DNA from: Companilactobacillus keshanensis
GTDB lineage: Bacteria > Bacillota > Bacilli > Lactobacillales > Lactobacillaceae
Direction: 5' to 3'
Assembly: GCF_003946205.1 (NCBI RefSeq)
Contig: NZ_RHOS01000005.1
Span: forward strand, 1 to 64,000
Length of the DNA stretch: 64,000 nt
Positions 18,397 to 27,455 of this stretch are shown here, one piece after another. The notes beneath the pieces were generated by a model that was not told the DNA's origin, searched no databases, and saw only the letters and a list, made by a program, of their open reading frames with translations. The position numbers and the translations under genes were made by a program. Each line of letters begins with the position of its first letter. The first letter of the stretch is position 1.

Positions 18397-21300
18397 TGCC
18401 TGAATGGACAAAAGAGCAAAAACAAGCAATAAATAACCATGGGCATGACATTCTAGTCTCTGCCTCTGCTGGATCAGGTAAAACAACCATCTTGATCGAG
18501 CGCATTATTGAAATGGTCAAGCAAGGTGAAAATGTCGATAATTTATTAGTTGCAACTTTTACAGAAGCAGCAGCAGCTGAAATGAAAGATCGATTAGTTA
18601 GTCGTTTGAAAGATCTTGTTAATGGAAAAGTAATAAATAGAGTTTTACGAAAACATATACAAGAACAAATATTCAAAGTTCCGATCGCAAATATCAGCAC
18701 GTTACATGCCTTCTGTTTAAGTATCATAAAAAAATTCTATTATGTGATCGACCTGGATCCAAACTTTCGCCTTTTGAGTGATGAGGTAGAAAAATCAATA
18801 ATTCAAGATCAGGCTTTAGACAACGTCAGAAACTATTATTACGAAAAACATGATATAGATTATTTGAAGTTGGTCGATAATTTCTCAAATGATCGTAGTG
18901 ACGATGGGTTAACCGACATTATTTATCGATTATATGATTTTGCTATTACAAATGATCAAACCGATAAGTGGCTGGATCAGCTGACAAATATTTATACAGT
19001 TGATTCACCTTTAAATGAATCCAACTTTTATAAATTACTTTATTCTTCACAGATTTTGAATAAATTGGAACAGATAAAGAATCTTTTGGAAAGTGGCATG
19101 GATATTGCTGCTGAAGACGAGGTCAGTGATACTTATACGCCAGTATTTAAGGACATGCTCGAACAAGTTAAGAAAATACACGATGATATAAGAAAAGATA
19201 TTAGCTATAACGAACTTCGTGAGGAAGTATTTAATCTGAGCTTTACTAGAAAACATACTGCTCCTAAAGACGTTGAACCAGATAAAGATCGTATAGAAAT
19301 ACTTAAAGATATTCGAAAAGACTTAGGAGTTAAGATTACAAAAGATTTAGTTAATGACTTCTTTCTTTTGAATGAAGATGACACTTTAAAAGAAATTTCT
19401 AAAGCCAAACAATTAATTGTTAAGCTAGTTGAAGTTGAGCAAAAATTTATGAAGGAGTTCTCCCGATTAAAGAATCGTCAGCAAGTTTTAGACTTTAATG
19501 ATCTTGAGCATATGGCAATGAAGATTCTTTCAACTGAAGTTCAAGGTAATAAAGTTGCTCTTAATTATTATCAAAATAAATTCCACGAGATCATGTTAGA
19601 CGAATATCAAGATATTAATGCCATGCAAGAGGGAATCATCCAGTTATTAAAGTCAGATGAGAACCACATTTTTATGGTAGGTGATATTAAACAGTCAATA
19701 TATGGATTTCGACAAGCAGCTCCGTATATTTTCGCAGGTAAATACGAAAAATTTCAAAAAAATGATAATCCTGATGAATTGATTCAGCTGTCGAAGAATT
19801 TTCGTTCATCAGAACAGGTCGATGATTTAGTTAATACGATCTTTACAAAAATATTCGATAAAAATATTGGTGAAATTGATTACGATGATCAATCTAAACT
19901 AGTTGTGGGAACCAGTTTTCCTGAAACAGTTGACACAACTAGTGAAATGTACGTCCTAACAAACGAAGAAATAGCTAATAAAATTGAACGTCGGCAGAGC
20001 CAAATACGCTTTACTGCTCAAAGAATCAAGAAATTAATGGCAGATGACTTTCAGGTCTTTGATGCTAAAAAGGGTGAAGTACGTTCTCTAAGATACTCAG
20101 ATATCGCTATCCTAGTTAGAAATCGTAATAATAATACAGATTTAATCTCTTATTTCTCTAAGGCAGAGATTCCCTTGATGGTAACTGATGCTCAAAATTA
20201 TTTTCAGACAACAGAATTACAGATCATGATGTCTATGTTAGAAATTGTCGATAATCCTCGTCAGGATATCCCATTAGTTGCCGTACTTCGTTCACCAATA
20301 GTTGGTTTAAATGAAGAAGAATTGGCTCAAATTCGTTTGATCAATAAGGATGAAGATTACTATACCGCCATGCTTGATTACGTTTCAGCAAATGGTTCAC
20401 AGCCTGAATTAACTAGAAAACTGAAGTCATTTTTGATTCAGCTTGATACATACCGTGATTTCTCAAATAAAAATACAATTTCTCGATTGATTTGGAAAAT
20501 ATATCAGGAGACAGCTATTTTAGAGTATGTTTCAGGTATGCCTAGTGGTAAACAACGTGCAGCTAATCTCCATGTTTTATACCAACGTGCTAGTGATTAC
20601 GAAAATAATAACCTTAAAGGACTGCATCCTTTTATTGACTTTATTCAACGTATGGAAAAAATGGATAGAGATTTGTCACAGCCGAATAGTATTGAGGCAA
20701 CTGAAGATACTGTTAGAGTCATGACGATCCATGCTAGTAAAGGATTGGAATTTCCAGTTGTGATCTTGCTAGATGCTGGCAGCGGATTTAATATGCGTGA
20801 TGTTAATAGTGAGACCTTATTTGATTCTGAACTGGGTTTAGGATTAACTGTTTTAAATACACAGACCCGTGTCGCCGTTCGAACTTTACAGCATTCAATT
20901 ATAAGTGAGAAAAAACGTGTTTCAGCAGTATCTGAAGAGATGCGTTTATTGTATGTGGCTTTAACGCGTGCTAAGCAAAAATTGATCATCGTTAGTTATG
21001 ACAAAGATACAACCAAGATGGTTAATAAATGGGATCAAATTAAGTTATCTAAAAATGGTGTTGTAGATGATGGATCCAGACTAGCTGCGGGTAATTATCA
21101 AAATTTGATTGGTATAGGTTCATTGAACAGTTATGATCGAATCGATTCACATAATCATTATGCAAGAAATGAATATTGCCGTTTGAACCTTGATATTGTT
21201 TTTGATGAAGAAACGAGTGATAAAAATGACGATGGATTATTAAAAGTTATTGATGTTAGGGAACCTTCCGATCTATTTAAACAGACCGTCGATAATATTT

Positions 21301-22025
21301 TAGATTTCAAATATCCATATCAAGAGGCGGTTGAAACTACTGCATATCAATCTGTCTCTGAAATCAAGAATTTGTTTGCAGATCCAGATGATGAAAAGAT
21401 GTCTAAGTCTAATTTATTGAATAACAGTGGGCGCTACAATATGGAAAGCTTTGCTAAACCTAAATTTTTAGTACAATCAAGTGTCTCATCTGCAGATGTT
21501 GGTAGTGCAACTCATTTAGTCTTACAAAGAGTCAAAATCGATCAAATTCCAGAACTAGCCGATTTTCAAAATTTAGTAAATGATTTAGTAAATGACAGAA
21601 TAATTGAATCAGAGGTTGCAAAGAAAATTGATTTGGCCAGTTTAGTTAAGTTTTATCAAAGTAGATTGGGAGAGGATATTGTTGCTAATAATCAGGCAGT
21701 TTCACGTGAAGTTCCGTTTTCATCCCTGATGCCAGCTAAAAAACTCTTCAAAAAGGAAATCGATAACGATTCTTTCAATGATAAAATACTAGTTCATGGT
21801 ATTATTGATGGTGTGATTGAATTAGAAGATGGGATAAAAATTTTTGATTATAAAACTGATAATGTAACTAGTCAGAATTTATCTAAAAAGATTAGTGATT
21901 ACTCTGGTCAATTAAATCTTTATGCTCAGGCTATTTCAACGATTAAAAATAAGCCAATTCTAGGTAAGTATCTTTATTTCTTAAAGATCAATGAAATGGT
22001 TGATTTGAATAAAAATCTAAATTAG
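18396..22025 (+). CDS. rexA: Helicase-nuclease subunit RexA (AddA family)
   Basis: The 1209-residue UvrD/Rep-type helicase is fused to a RecB-family nuclease. Motif I SASAGSGKTTILIERI (Lys29), motif II LDEYQDINAMQ, motif III GDIKQSIYGFRQA, motif V TIHASKGLEFPVVIL and motif VI LLYVALTRAKQKL are all intact. The C-terminal nuclease motif is GIKIFDYKTDNV (Asp1151, Lys1153). Both nuclease sites of the RexAB complex therefore look active. It is translationally coupled to rexB and is followed by dinG 17 bp later. Confidence 0.97.
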   Translation: MPEWTKEQKQAINNHGHDILVSASAGSGKTTILIERIIEMVKQGENVDNLLVATFTEAAAAEMKDRLVSRLKDLVNGKVINRVLRKHIQEQIFKVPIANISTLHAFCLSIIKKFYYVIDLDPNFRLLSDEVEKSIIQDQALDNVRNYYYEKHDIDYLKLVDNFSNDRSDDGLTDIIYRLYDFAITNDQTDKWLDQLTNIYTVDSPLNESNFYKLLYSSQILNKLEQIKNLLESGMDIAAEDEVSDTYTPVFKDMLEQVKKIHDDIRKDISYNELREEVFNLSFTRKHTAPKDVEPDKDRIEILKDIRKDLGVKITKDLVNDFFLLNEDDTLKEISKAKQLIVKLVEVEQKFMKEFSRLKNRQQVLDFNDLEHMAMKILSTEVQGNKVALNYYQNKFHEIMLDEYQDINAMQEGIIQLLKSDENHIFMVGDIKQSIYGFRQAAPYIFAGKYEKFQKNDNPDELIQLSKNFRSSEQVDDLVNTIFTKIFDKNIGEIDYDDQSKLVVGTSFPETVDTTSEMYVLTNEEIANKIERRQSQIRFTAQRIKKLMADDFQVFDAKKGEVRSLRYSDIAILVRNRNNNTDLISYFSKAEIPLMVTDAQNYFQTTELQIMMSMLEIVDNPRQDIPLVAVLRSPIVGLNEEELAQIRLINKDEDYYTAMLDYVSANGSQPELTRKLKSFLIQLDTYRDFSNKNTISRLIWKIYQETAILEYVSGMPSGKQRAANLHVLYQRASDYENNNLKGLHPFIDFIQRMEKMDRDLSQPNSIEATEDTVRVMTIHASKGLEFPVVILLDAGSGFNMRDVNSETLFDSELGLGLTVLNTQTRVAVRTLQHSIISEKKRVSAVSEEMRLLYVALTRAKQKLIIVSYDKDTTKMVNKWDQIKLSKNGVVDDGSRLAAGNYQNLIGIGSLNSYDRIDSHNHYARNEYCRLNLDIVFDEETSDKNDDGLLKVIDVREPSDLFKQTVDNILDFKYPYQEAVETTAYQSVSEIKNLFADPDDEKMSKSNLLNNSGRYNMESFAKPKFLVQSSVSSADVGSATHLVLQRVKIDQIPELADFQNLVNDLVNDRIIESEVAKKIDLASLVKFYQSRLGEDIVANNQAVSREVPFSSLMPAKKLFKKEIDNDSFNDKILVHGIIDGVIELEDGIKIFDYKTDNVTSQNLSKKISDYSGQLNLYAQAISTIKNKPILGKYLYFLKINEMVDLNKNLN

Positions 22026-22042
22026 ATGAGTGGTGAATTAAT

Positions 22043-24847
22043 TTGAAAAATTCCTACGCTGTTGTTGATTTAGAAACAACAAATGCTAATTGGCATGACA
22101 ACGGGCGTATTATTCAATTTGGTTGTGCGATCATTGAAAATGGAAAAATAACCAAGGTCTACAATCAAAAAATTAATCCTCAAGTTCCAATACCAGGCAG
22201 AATTACCGCGTTGACCAAGTTAAGTGATAAAGATGTTGCTGATTCTCCAATATTTGAAGATGTCGCGTCAGATATCTTTAAAATTCTTAAGAATCGTATT
22301 TTTATCGCTCATAATGTAAATTTTGACTTAACTTTTTTAAATCGTGAATTGAAGCGAATTGGTATGAACGAGTTGAATGTAAAGGCAATCGATACAGTTG
22401 AACTGTCGCAGATTCTTTTTCCAACGATTAGTAGTTATAAGTTGCAGGATCTGACTCATTATTTGAGTATTGAACATGACAATCCACATCGAGCTGACAG
22501 CGATGCATTAGTAACCGCAAAGTTGTTCTTAGTGATCAACAAGCGATTACAGCAGCTTCCTGTTACTACGCTTGAGTTATTGGCTCGACTGGGCAAATCC
22601 ACCTTACGTGAAACAAACTTAGTATTTAAAAATGTTTTAAAAAAAGTGGAGAACGGTAGTACTGTTCTGCCAGATTACCTATATGAAAAAAATGGACTAG
22701 TTTTGCGCAAAAAGGATTTTCATATAACTGAGAATTTCAACAGTGGTCAAAAGTATCCTGATACTAAAGAAAAGAAGAAAAAACTTCTTGATGGTATTTT
22801 AGACTACCGGAAAAACCAGTCACAGTTAATGGATAATATCTATCAAACTAGTCAGCACCGTAACAAACAAAAAAAATGGAATCTGATCGAAGCACCTACT
22901 GGTGCCGGTAAAACGTTGGGATATTTGTTGCCATTATCCTATTTGATCAATGGTAAGCAGAAATTAGTTATTGCAACAACAACCAAGGTTTTGCAACAAC
23001 AAATTGCTGAACAAGCTATCCCACTATTGAATCAAGTAACTGGCAACAGTCATCATGCCGAAATAGTTAAAAGTAGTTATAATTTTATCGATTTGGATAG
23101 ATTTTTCGAATCGATCGATAACTATAAATTACATAGTCATACAGCAATTTTGAAAATGAAAATTATCGTTTGGTTGACGATGACAACGACAGGAGACTTG
23201 AGCGAATTACATTTGACTAATTACAATAGTCCCTTGTTTACGATCATTCGTCACCGTGGTGCATTAAAGACTAAAACGTTATTTAGTGAAGATGATTTCT
23301 GGCTTTATCAACAAAATCGTTATGAAGAATCGATGATTTTAGTTACTAATCAATCGTATCTATCAAGAAATATTGACAGTACGATTTGGGGTGAAAATTC
23401 GTATTTAGTAGTCGATGAGGCAAATCACTTGTCTGACAGCTTGCGTAACGTAGCTTCACCGACGGTTGATTTCTTACGTTTAAACGAATATGTTAGAAAA
23501 ATAAGTGATATTCTTTATCAAAATAGAGTCACTTTACGATATGCATTCAACGAGGTAACAACACAATTGTGGAATTATCAAGATCTTCAGGATATGGAAG
23601 CACATTTCCAGGTAATTGATGAGTTAATGCAACGAATTGAGTACAATATTTTTGATAATTATGTTAAAAACGAAGTTAGTTTTAAAGATCGAGAACAATT
23701 TGTTTCGATTATTGATAGCGAGCAAAACTTTGGTAAAGATAATCTAGAATTAGTTGAACTAATTTCAGATTTAATCGTTGAATTGACCCTTGTAGTTAAT
23801 CGAATTGATATATTGTTTGATCAATACAATTTTCAGAAGAATTTTATTTCGATTGAATTGTCGAAAATTATTTCTAATCTAATTATCGAGAATAGTAAAT
23901 TGCATAGTGAATTAGGTAATTTGGACAAACTATTACAATCTTTGCATGTTCCTAGTGACGAATTCGGTGTTCAGATTGAAATGCGTGATTATTATGATCC
24001 TAACGGCCTTAAGTTAAGTTGGCGCCAATTTGATATTCATGATCAGGTTGAAGCAACTAATGATCGGTTTAGTCAGATATTTGCGGTCGGTGCAGCAATC
24101 ACTGTCCAAAAGGATTTTTCTTATTTCATTATGAATTTACAACTCAGTCAAAATCAGATCAATCAGATGATCATCTTGCCAGATACCAATAATATGGCTA
24201 AAAATAGTAAAATATATTTACCAGATCAGATATCTGATATTCAATCTTTGAACAGTGAAGAGTATTATGAAATGGTAACTCATTATATCGTTGAGATTCT
24301 AAACGATATGGATCATCAAACCATGATCCTCTTCAATTCATTAAATACATTAAGTCATGTTTATAATCGATTAATGTCAACTACCATTAAGGAAAAGTGG
24401 GAGATATTGGCACAAGGTGTGAGCGGTTCAAATGAAAAGATTAAGAAACGCTTTGCTATTGGTCAAAGATCAGTATTGTTGGGTGCTAATTCATTCTGGG
24501 AAGGTGTCGATTTTCCAAATAAGACGTTGGAAATACTTATCGTTACCCGAATTCCTTTTGAATCACCTGAGCAATCTGACGTTAAGATCAGACAGGACAT
24601 TTTGCACGAGCAGAAGTTAGATGTCTTTAAAGTCGATACATTACCTAAGGCAATTTTGCAGTTGCGACAAGGACTGGGACGCTTGGTACGTAGTCCAGAG
24701 GATAAAGGTGTGATCTTGTTATTGGATAATCGTATTTTGACTAAAAATTATGGTAAAGAAATTTTGGATTCTCTGCCAAAAGGGCTTCCAGTCGTCAACG
24801 AAAGTATGGATTTAATTAAAAAAGATATAAATGAGTTTTTGAATTAG
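22043..24847 (+). CDS. dinG: DinG-type helicase with N-terminal DEDDh exonuclease
   Basis: The 934-residue protein combines an exonuclease domain (YAVVDLETTNANWH near the N-terminus, ending in the HRADSDALVTAKL block) with an XPD/DinG-type helicase. The Walker A is EAPTGAGKTLGYLLP (about residue 284), and Walker B reads VVDEANHL, with Asn where DEAH has His. C-terminal motifs include GANSFWEGVDFPN and QLRQGLGRLVRS. No four-cysteine Fe-S insertion is seen, as is usual for Gram-positive DinG. The start is TTG 22043 after GGTGA. It is third in the rexB-rexA-dinG unit. Confidence 0.93.
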   Translation: MKNSYAVVDLETTNANWHDNGRIIQFGCAIIENGKITKVYNQKINPQVPIPGRITALTKLSDKDVADSPIFEDVASDIFKILKNRIFIAHNVNFDLTFLNRELKRIGMNELNVKAIDTVELSQILFPTISSYKLQDLTHYLSIEHDNPHRADSDALVTAKLFLVINKRLQQLPVTTLELLARLGKSTLRETNLVFKNVLKKVENGSTVLPDYLYEKNGLVLRKKDFHITENFNSGQKYPDTKEKKKKLLDGILDYRKNQSQLMDNIYQTSQHRNKQKKWNLIEAPTGAGKTLGYLLPLSYLINGKQKLVIATTTKVLQQQIAEQAIPLLNQVTGNSHHAEIVKSSYNFIDLDRFFESIDNYKLHSHTAILKMKIIVWLTMTTTGDLSELHLTNYNSPLFTIIRHRGALKTKTLFSEDDFWLYQQNRYEESMILVTNQSYLSRNIDSTIWGENSYLVVDEANHLSDSLRNVASPTVDFLRLNEYVRKISDILYQNRVTLRYAFNEVTTQLWNYQDLQDMEAHFQVIDELMQRIEYNIFDNYVKNEVSFKDREQFVSIIDSEQNFGKDNLELVELISDLIVELTLVVNRIDILFDQYNFQKNFISIELSKIISNLIIENSKLHSELGNLDKLLQSLHVPSDEFGVQIEMRDYYDPNGLKLSWRQFDIHDQVEATNDRFSQIFAVGAAITVQKDFSYFIMNLQLSQNQINQMIILPDTNNMAKNSKIYLPDQISDIQSLNSEEYYEMVTHYIVEILNDMDHQTMILFNSLNTLSHVYNRLMSTTIKEKWEILAQGVSGSNEKIKKRFAIGQRSVLLGANSFWEGVDFPNKTLEILIVTRIPFESPEQSDVKIRQDILHEQKLDVFKVDTLPKAILQLRQGLGRLVRSPEDKGVILLLDNRILTKNYGKEILDSLPKGLPVVNESMDLIKKDINEFLN

Positions 24848-24894
24848 GTGAAAAGTTGATATACTATCTCTGATGACTAAGTAAAGGAAGAATT

Positions 24895-25374
24895 ATGACT
24901 AAAGGCACAAAGATTTTATTAGGAATATCGCTAGTTGTATTGGCTATAGTATCGGTACTGACATACATAAATATTTCATTTGCACCATATTCTAGTGCAA
25001 AATCACAGGCAAATGATATTGCTGAGAAAAAGGCCCAGATAGTCGAACCAGATTATTTTGGCAACTATACTCGTGATAAGCAATATTATTCTGTTGGTGG
25101 TTTAAATAATAAGGATAAATACCGTTATATTATTATCAATGCTAAAAGTGGTAAAACTGAAGTTATTAATAAAAATAATGCACCCGTACGTAAGGAAATC
25201 GTTCAAGGCGTGGTTGATCGATATGATCCTAAAAAGGTTCTACATATAAATTTAGGATTATATAAAAATAAACCTACTTGGGAAGTTGCCTTTGAAAATA
25301 AAAAGGGAACTATCGGCTATAACTTGGTCGATTTTAGAACCGGCAAGAGTGTACAAACAATAAATAATATTTAA
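24895..25374 (+). CDS. ypmB: YpmB-like membrane-anchored protein
   Basis: The 159-residue protein has one N-terminal membrane anchor (about residues 7-29) and an extracellular PepSY-like beta domain (WEVAFENKKGTIGYNLVDF near the end). Size, topology and position just after dinG match B. subtilis YpmB (DUF5590), whose role is unclear. In B. subtilis, aspB and asnS lie between this gene and dnaD. Here a terminator and dnaD follow directly. GGAAG precedes the ATG. Confidence 0.8.
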   Translation: MTKGTKILLGISLVVLAIVSVLTYINISFAPYSSAKSQANDIAEKKAQIVEPDYFGNYTRDKQYYSVGGLNNKDKYRYIIINAKSGKTEVINKNNAPVRKEIVQGVVDRYDPKKVLHINLGLYKNKPTWEVAFENKKGTIGYNLVDFRTGKSVQTINNI

Positions 25375-25378
25375 CAAT

Positions 25379-25415
25379 AAAGGAGGAGGGGATTTTTTCT
25401 CAGCCTCCTTTTTGT
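25379..25415 (+). terminator. Terminator between ypmB and dnaD
   Basis: AAGGAGG (25380-25386) pairs with CCTCCTT (25404-25410) and is followed by Ts. The left arm looks like a strong ribosome binding site but has no start codon at a usable distance. Its presence argues for dnaD starting at ATG 25439 rather than at the TTG at 25412, inside the terminator. Confidence 0.7.
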
Positions 25416-25438
25416 CAGCTTTTGAAGGGATCAAAAAT

Positions 25439-26062
25439 ATGAATGAAGACTTTTTGCATCAAGTTATCAATAGCGGTGCTACTAATCTAAACAATTTGAT
25501 TTTAAAAAATTACAGTAAACTTGGTATGACTGAAAAGGATTTAGTCATTTACTTAGTCTTGTCAATGTACGCTCAAAAAGGCGTGCAATTTCCAATGGCT
25601 AAGGATATTTCAAGAGATACAGGCATGGATGAGGCCAGTATTTATACGATCATTCAAGGACTCATTAAGCTTGGAATCATTGAGTTAAAGACGGTTATTG
25701 AAAATCATCAACAGCGTGATATCTACTCATTAACGCCAATTTATCAACGTTTGAATAATTTATTAGAACAAGAAAATCAGGGTCAAAAGCAAAAGCAATT
25801 AATGACTGATACTGAGGAGTTGTTCAAGAAACTCGAGGTCGAATTTGGGCGTCCAATTTCGCCGATAGAGCAAGAACAAGTTCATCAGTGGATCGATAAT
25901 GATCACTATAGTATTGAATTGATTGACTTAGCTTTGAAAGAAGCTGTTTTGAATCAGGCTTATTCGTTAAAATATATGGATCGCATTTTGATCAGTTGGG
26001 AAAAAGGCAATATCAAAACGGTTGAACAACTACAAGATAGACGAAAGAAGTTGGGTTATTAA
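25439..26062 (+). CDS. dnaD: DnaD-family replication initiation protein
   Basis: The 207-residue protein has an N-terminal winged-helix oligomerisation domain (DLVIYLVLSMYAQ to about residue 90). A C-terminal DnaB/DnaD DNA-binding domain contains EFGRPISPIEQEQVHQWID and ends YMDRILISWEKGNI. DnaD helps load the replicative helicase at the origin and at restarted forks. GAAGGGA lies eight bases before ATG 25439. Its stop overlaps the nth start by one base, the conserved dnaD-nth coupling of Firmicutes. Confidence 0.92.
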   Translation: MNEDFLHQVINSGATNLNNLILKNYSKLGMTEKDLVIYLVLSMYAQKGVQFPMAKDISRDTGMDEASIYTIIQGLIKLGIIELKTVIENHQQRDIYSLTPIYQRLNNLLEQENQGQKQKQLMTDTEELFKKLEVEFGRPISPIEQEQVHQWIDNDHYSIELIDLALKEAVLNQAYSLKYMDRILISWEKGNIKTVEQLQDRRKKLGY

Positions 26063-26718
26063 TGTTAAAAGATGATCAAATAGTATGGGCTATCAAAGAG
26101 ATGGAAAAAGAAATGGGACCCGTTGGTCCATCGCTGGATTCCAGAACCCCTTTTCAATATTTAGTTTCAGTTATTTTAAGTGCACAGGCAACTGATGTAT
26201 CTGTAAATAAAGTTACGCCAAATTTGTTTGGACGGTATCCTGAACCCAAAGACTTGATGGATGCCAATGTGGAGGATGTAGAAGCAATTATTAAAAGTGT
26301 TGGACTATTCCACAATAAGGCTAAAAACATCATTAAAACGGCTAAAATTGTCCATGAGGAACTCGATGATGTAGTTCCTACTACAAGGGCCGGAATTATG
26401 GCTTTACCTGGTGCTGGACGCAAAACTGCTAATGTAGTTTTGAGTGATGTCTTTGAGCAACCAACGTTTGCGGTTGATACACACGTTTCTGCTATCTCTA
26501 AAAGAATGCATTTTATTGATCAAAGGGCTACACCAATTCAAGTTGAGAAGAAAATCGTTAGTGTGATGGAACCGGAAGAACTTCATCGAGCACACCATAC
26601 TATGATCGAATATGGACGTAAGTACTCAATGAAACTAGCTCCTGAGCAAGAGACTAATTCTTTGATTCAAGAATGTGATCGTTTGAATGAGCAGAATTAT
26701 TTGTTAGATAATAAGTAG
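26062..26718 (+). CDS. nth: Endonuclease III-like glycosylase lacking the Fe-S cysteines
   Basis: The 218-residue base-excision glycosylase/AP lyase carries the helix-hairpin-helix LPGAGRKTANVV with catalytic Lys121 and the catalytic aspartate in FAVDTHVSAISKR (Asp139). Both are intact. The C-terminal Cys-x6-Cys-x2-Cys-x5-Cys cluster of typical Nth is absent: GRKYSMKLAPEQETNSLIQE has no Cys, and the only cysteine seen in the protein is in the following ECDRLN. Its position behind dnaD confirms identity. A bidirectional terminator follows. Confidence 0.93.
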   Translation: MLKDDQIVWAIKEMEKEMGPVGPSLDSRTPFQYLVSVILSAQATDVSVNKVTPNLFGRYPEPKDLMDANVEDVEAIIKSVGLFHNKAKNIIKTAKIVHEELDDVVPTTRAGIMALPGAGRKTANVVLSDVFEQPTFAVDTHVSAISKRMHFIDQRATPIQVEKKIVSVMEPEELHRAHHTMIEYGRKYSMKLAPEQETNSLIQECDRLNEQNYLLDNK

Positions 26719-26730
26719 TAATAATAAACA

Positions 26731-26766
26731 AACACGGATTGCTTAAGGCAATTCGTGTTTTTCATT
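26731..26766 (+). terminator. Shared terminator of nth and the convergent TetR gene
   Basis: AACACGGATTGC (26731-26742) pairs with GCAATTCGTGTT (26748-26759), followed by Ts. On the minus strand the stem overlaps the last codons of the TetR gene. Confidence 0.75.
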
Positions 26767-27318
26767 TACTAAAGCTTTTAATGTAGAAACTTGAAAATCA
26801 GAAATCAAGATATGAATATCATTTAAAGATTCCTGCTGTCCATTAAGTAGCCAACTTTTCCAAATTGCGTAGACCCCAGCACTCATAAAGCGGATCCAGT
26901 AGGTTTTTTGAATTTCTGAAAATTCATCCCATTTTATGACGGTATCATAGAAATGCATCATATTTTCGTTAAAAATATCTTGGACAATAAATTCATAATT
27001 TCTTTGAATGGCTAATTCCATAGTGTCAGATGTTTCGGAGAAGAAGTTTCCTAAAGCAGCAATTTTCTTATCTGGCTGAGTCCGATTAATAACAAGGTCA
27101 AATTCAGCATCAATTTTAGGTTTGAAGTAGGCAGTGAGAATATCATTAAGCGTCTCAAAATTTCTATAAAAGGCCATACGACTGACGCCGGCTTTTTTGA
27201 CTACTTGAGTGACGGTGATATCATTTAAATTATTATTTTTCAATAGTTGTAGAAGAGCAGTGATTAAATAAGTCTTTGAATCTTGTTTGATTTGTTTTGA
27301 ATGATCGGTAGCTGCCAT
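26743..27318 (-). CDS. TetR/AcrR family regulator, divergent from an SDR gene
   Basis: The 191-residue protein has a TetR DNA-binding domain with VTQVVKKAGVSRMAFYRNFE (about residues 36-55) and a helical ligand or dimerisation domain. It is transcribed away from an NAD-dependent reductase gene across 137 bp containing one clear promoter and a near-palindrome. The likely role is repression of that reductase, an inference from arrangement. GGAG precedes the ATG. The pair interrupts the nth to ponA neighbourhood known from B. subtilis, which suggests later insertion. Confidence 0.85.
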   Translation of the reverse strand: MAATDHSKQIKQDSKTYLITALLQLLKNNNLNDITVTQVVKKAGVSRMAFYRNFETLNDILTAYFKPKIDAEFDLVINRTQPDKKIAALGNFFSETSDTMELAIQRNYEFIVQDIFNENMMHFYDTVIKWDEFSEIQKTYWIRFMSAGVYAIWKSWLLNGQQESLNDIHILISDFQVSTLKALVNEKHELP

Positions 27319-27357
27319 TACAATTTCTCCTTTTTGTCACAGATGCTTGTAATTTAC

Positions 27358-27386
27358 TTGAGCATTGTTTGTTTAACTATTAATAT
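27358..27386 (+). promoter_or_regulatory. Promoter of the SDR reductase gene
   Basis: TTGAGC (27358-27363) and TAATAT (27381-27386) are separated by exactly 17 bp. The transcript would start around 27393 and run to the reductase ATG at 27456. Confidence 0.5.
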
Positions 27387-27398
27387 ACAACACATAGG

Positions 27399-27414
27399 CG
27401 TTACATGTGCAACG
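27399..27414. promoter_or_regulatory. Candidate TetR operator
   Basis: CGTTACATGTGCAACG is a 16-bp imperfect palindrome with matching CGTT/AACG arms. It lies 12 bp past the -10 element of the reductase promoter, where a bound repressor would block transcription. Assignment to the divergent TetR protein is inference. Confidence 0.35.
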
Positions 27415-27455
27415 TTAGTTAAATTAATTAGAAATTTCAAGGAGATTTAAAAATT

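Noticed and set aside
20645-20989. 114-codon minus-strand open frame inside rexA
   Set aside because: It lies opposite conserved helicase motifs V and VI and has no supporting signals.
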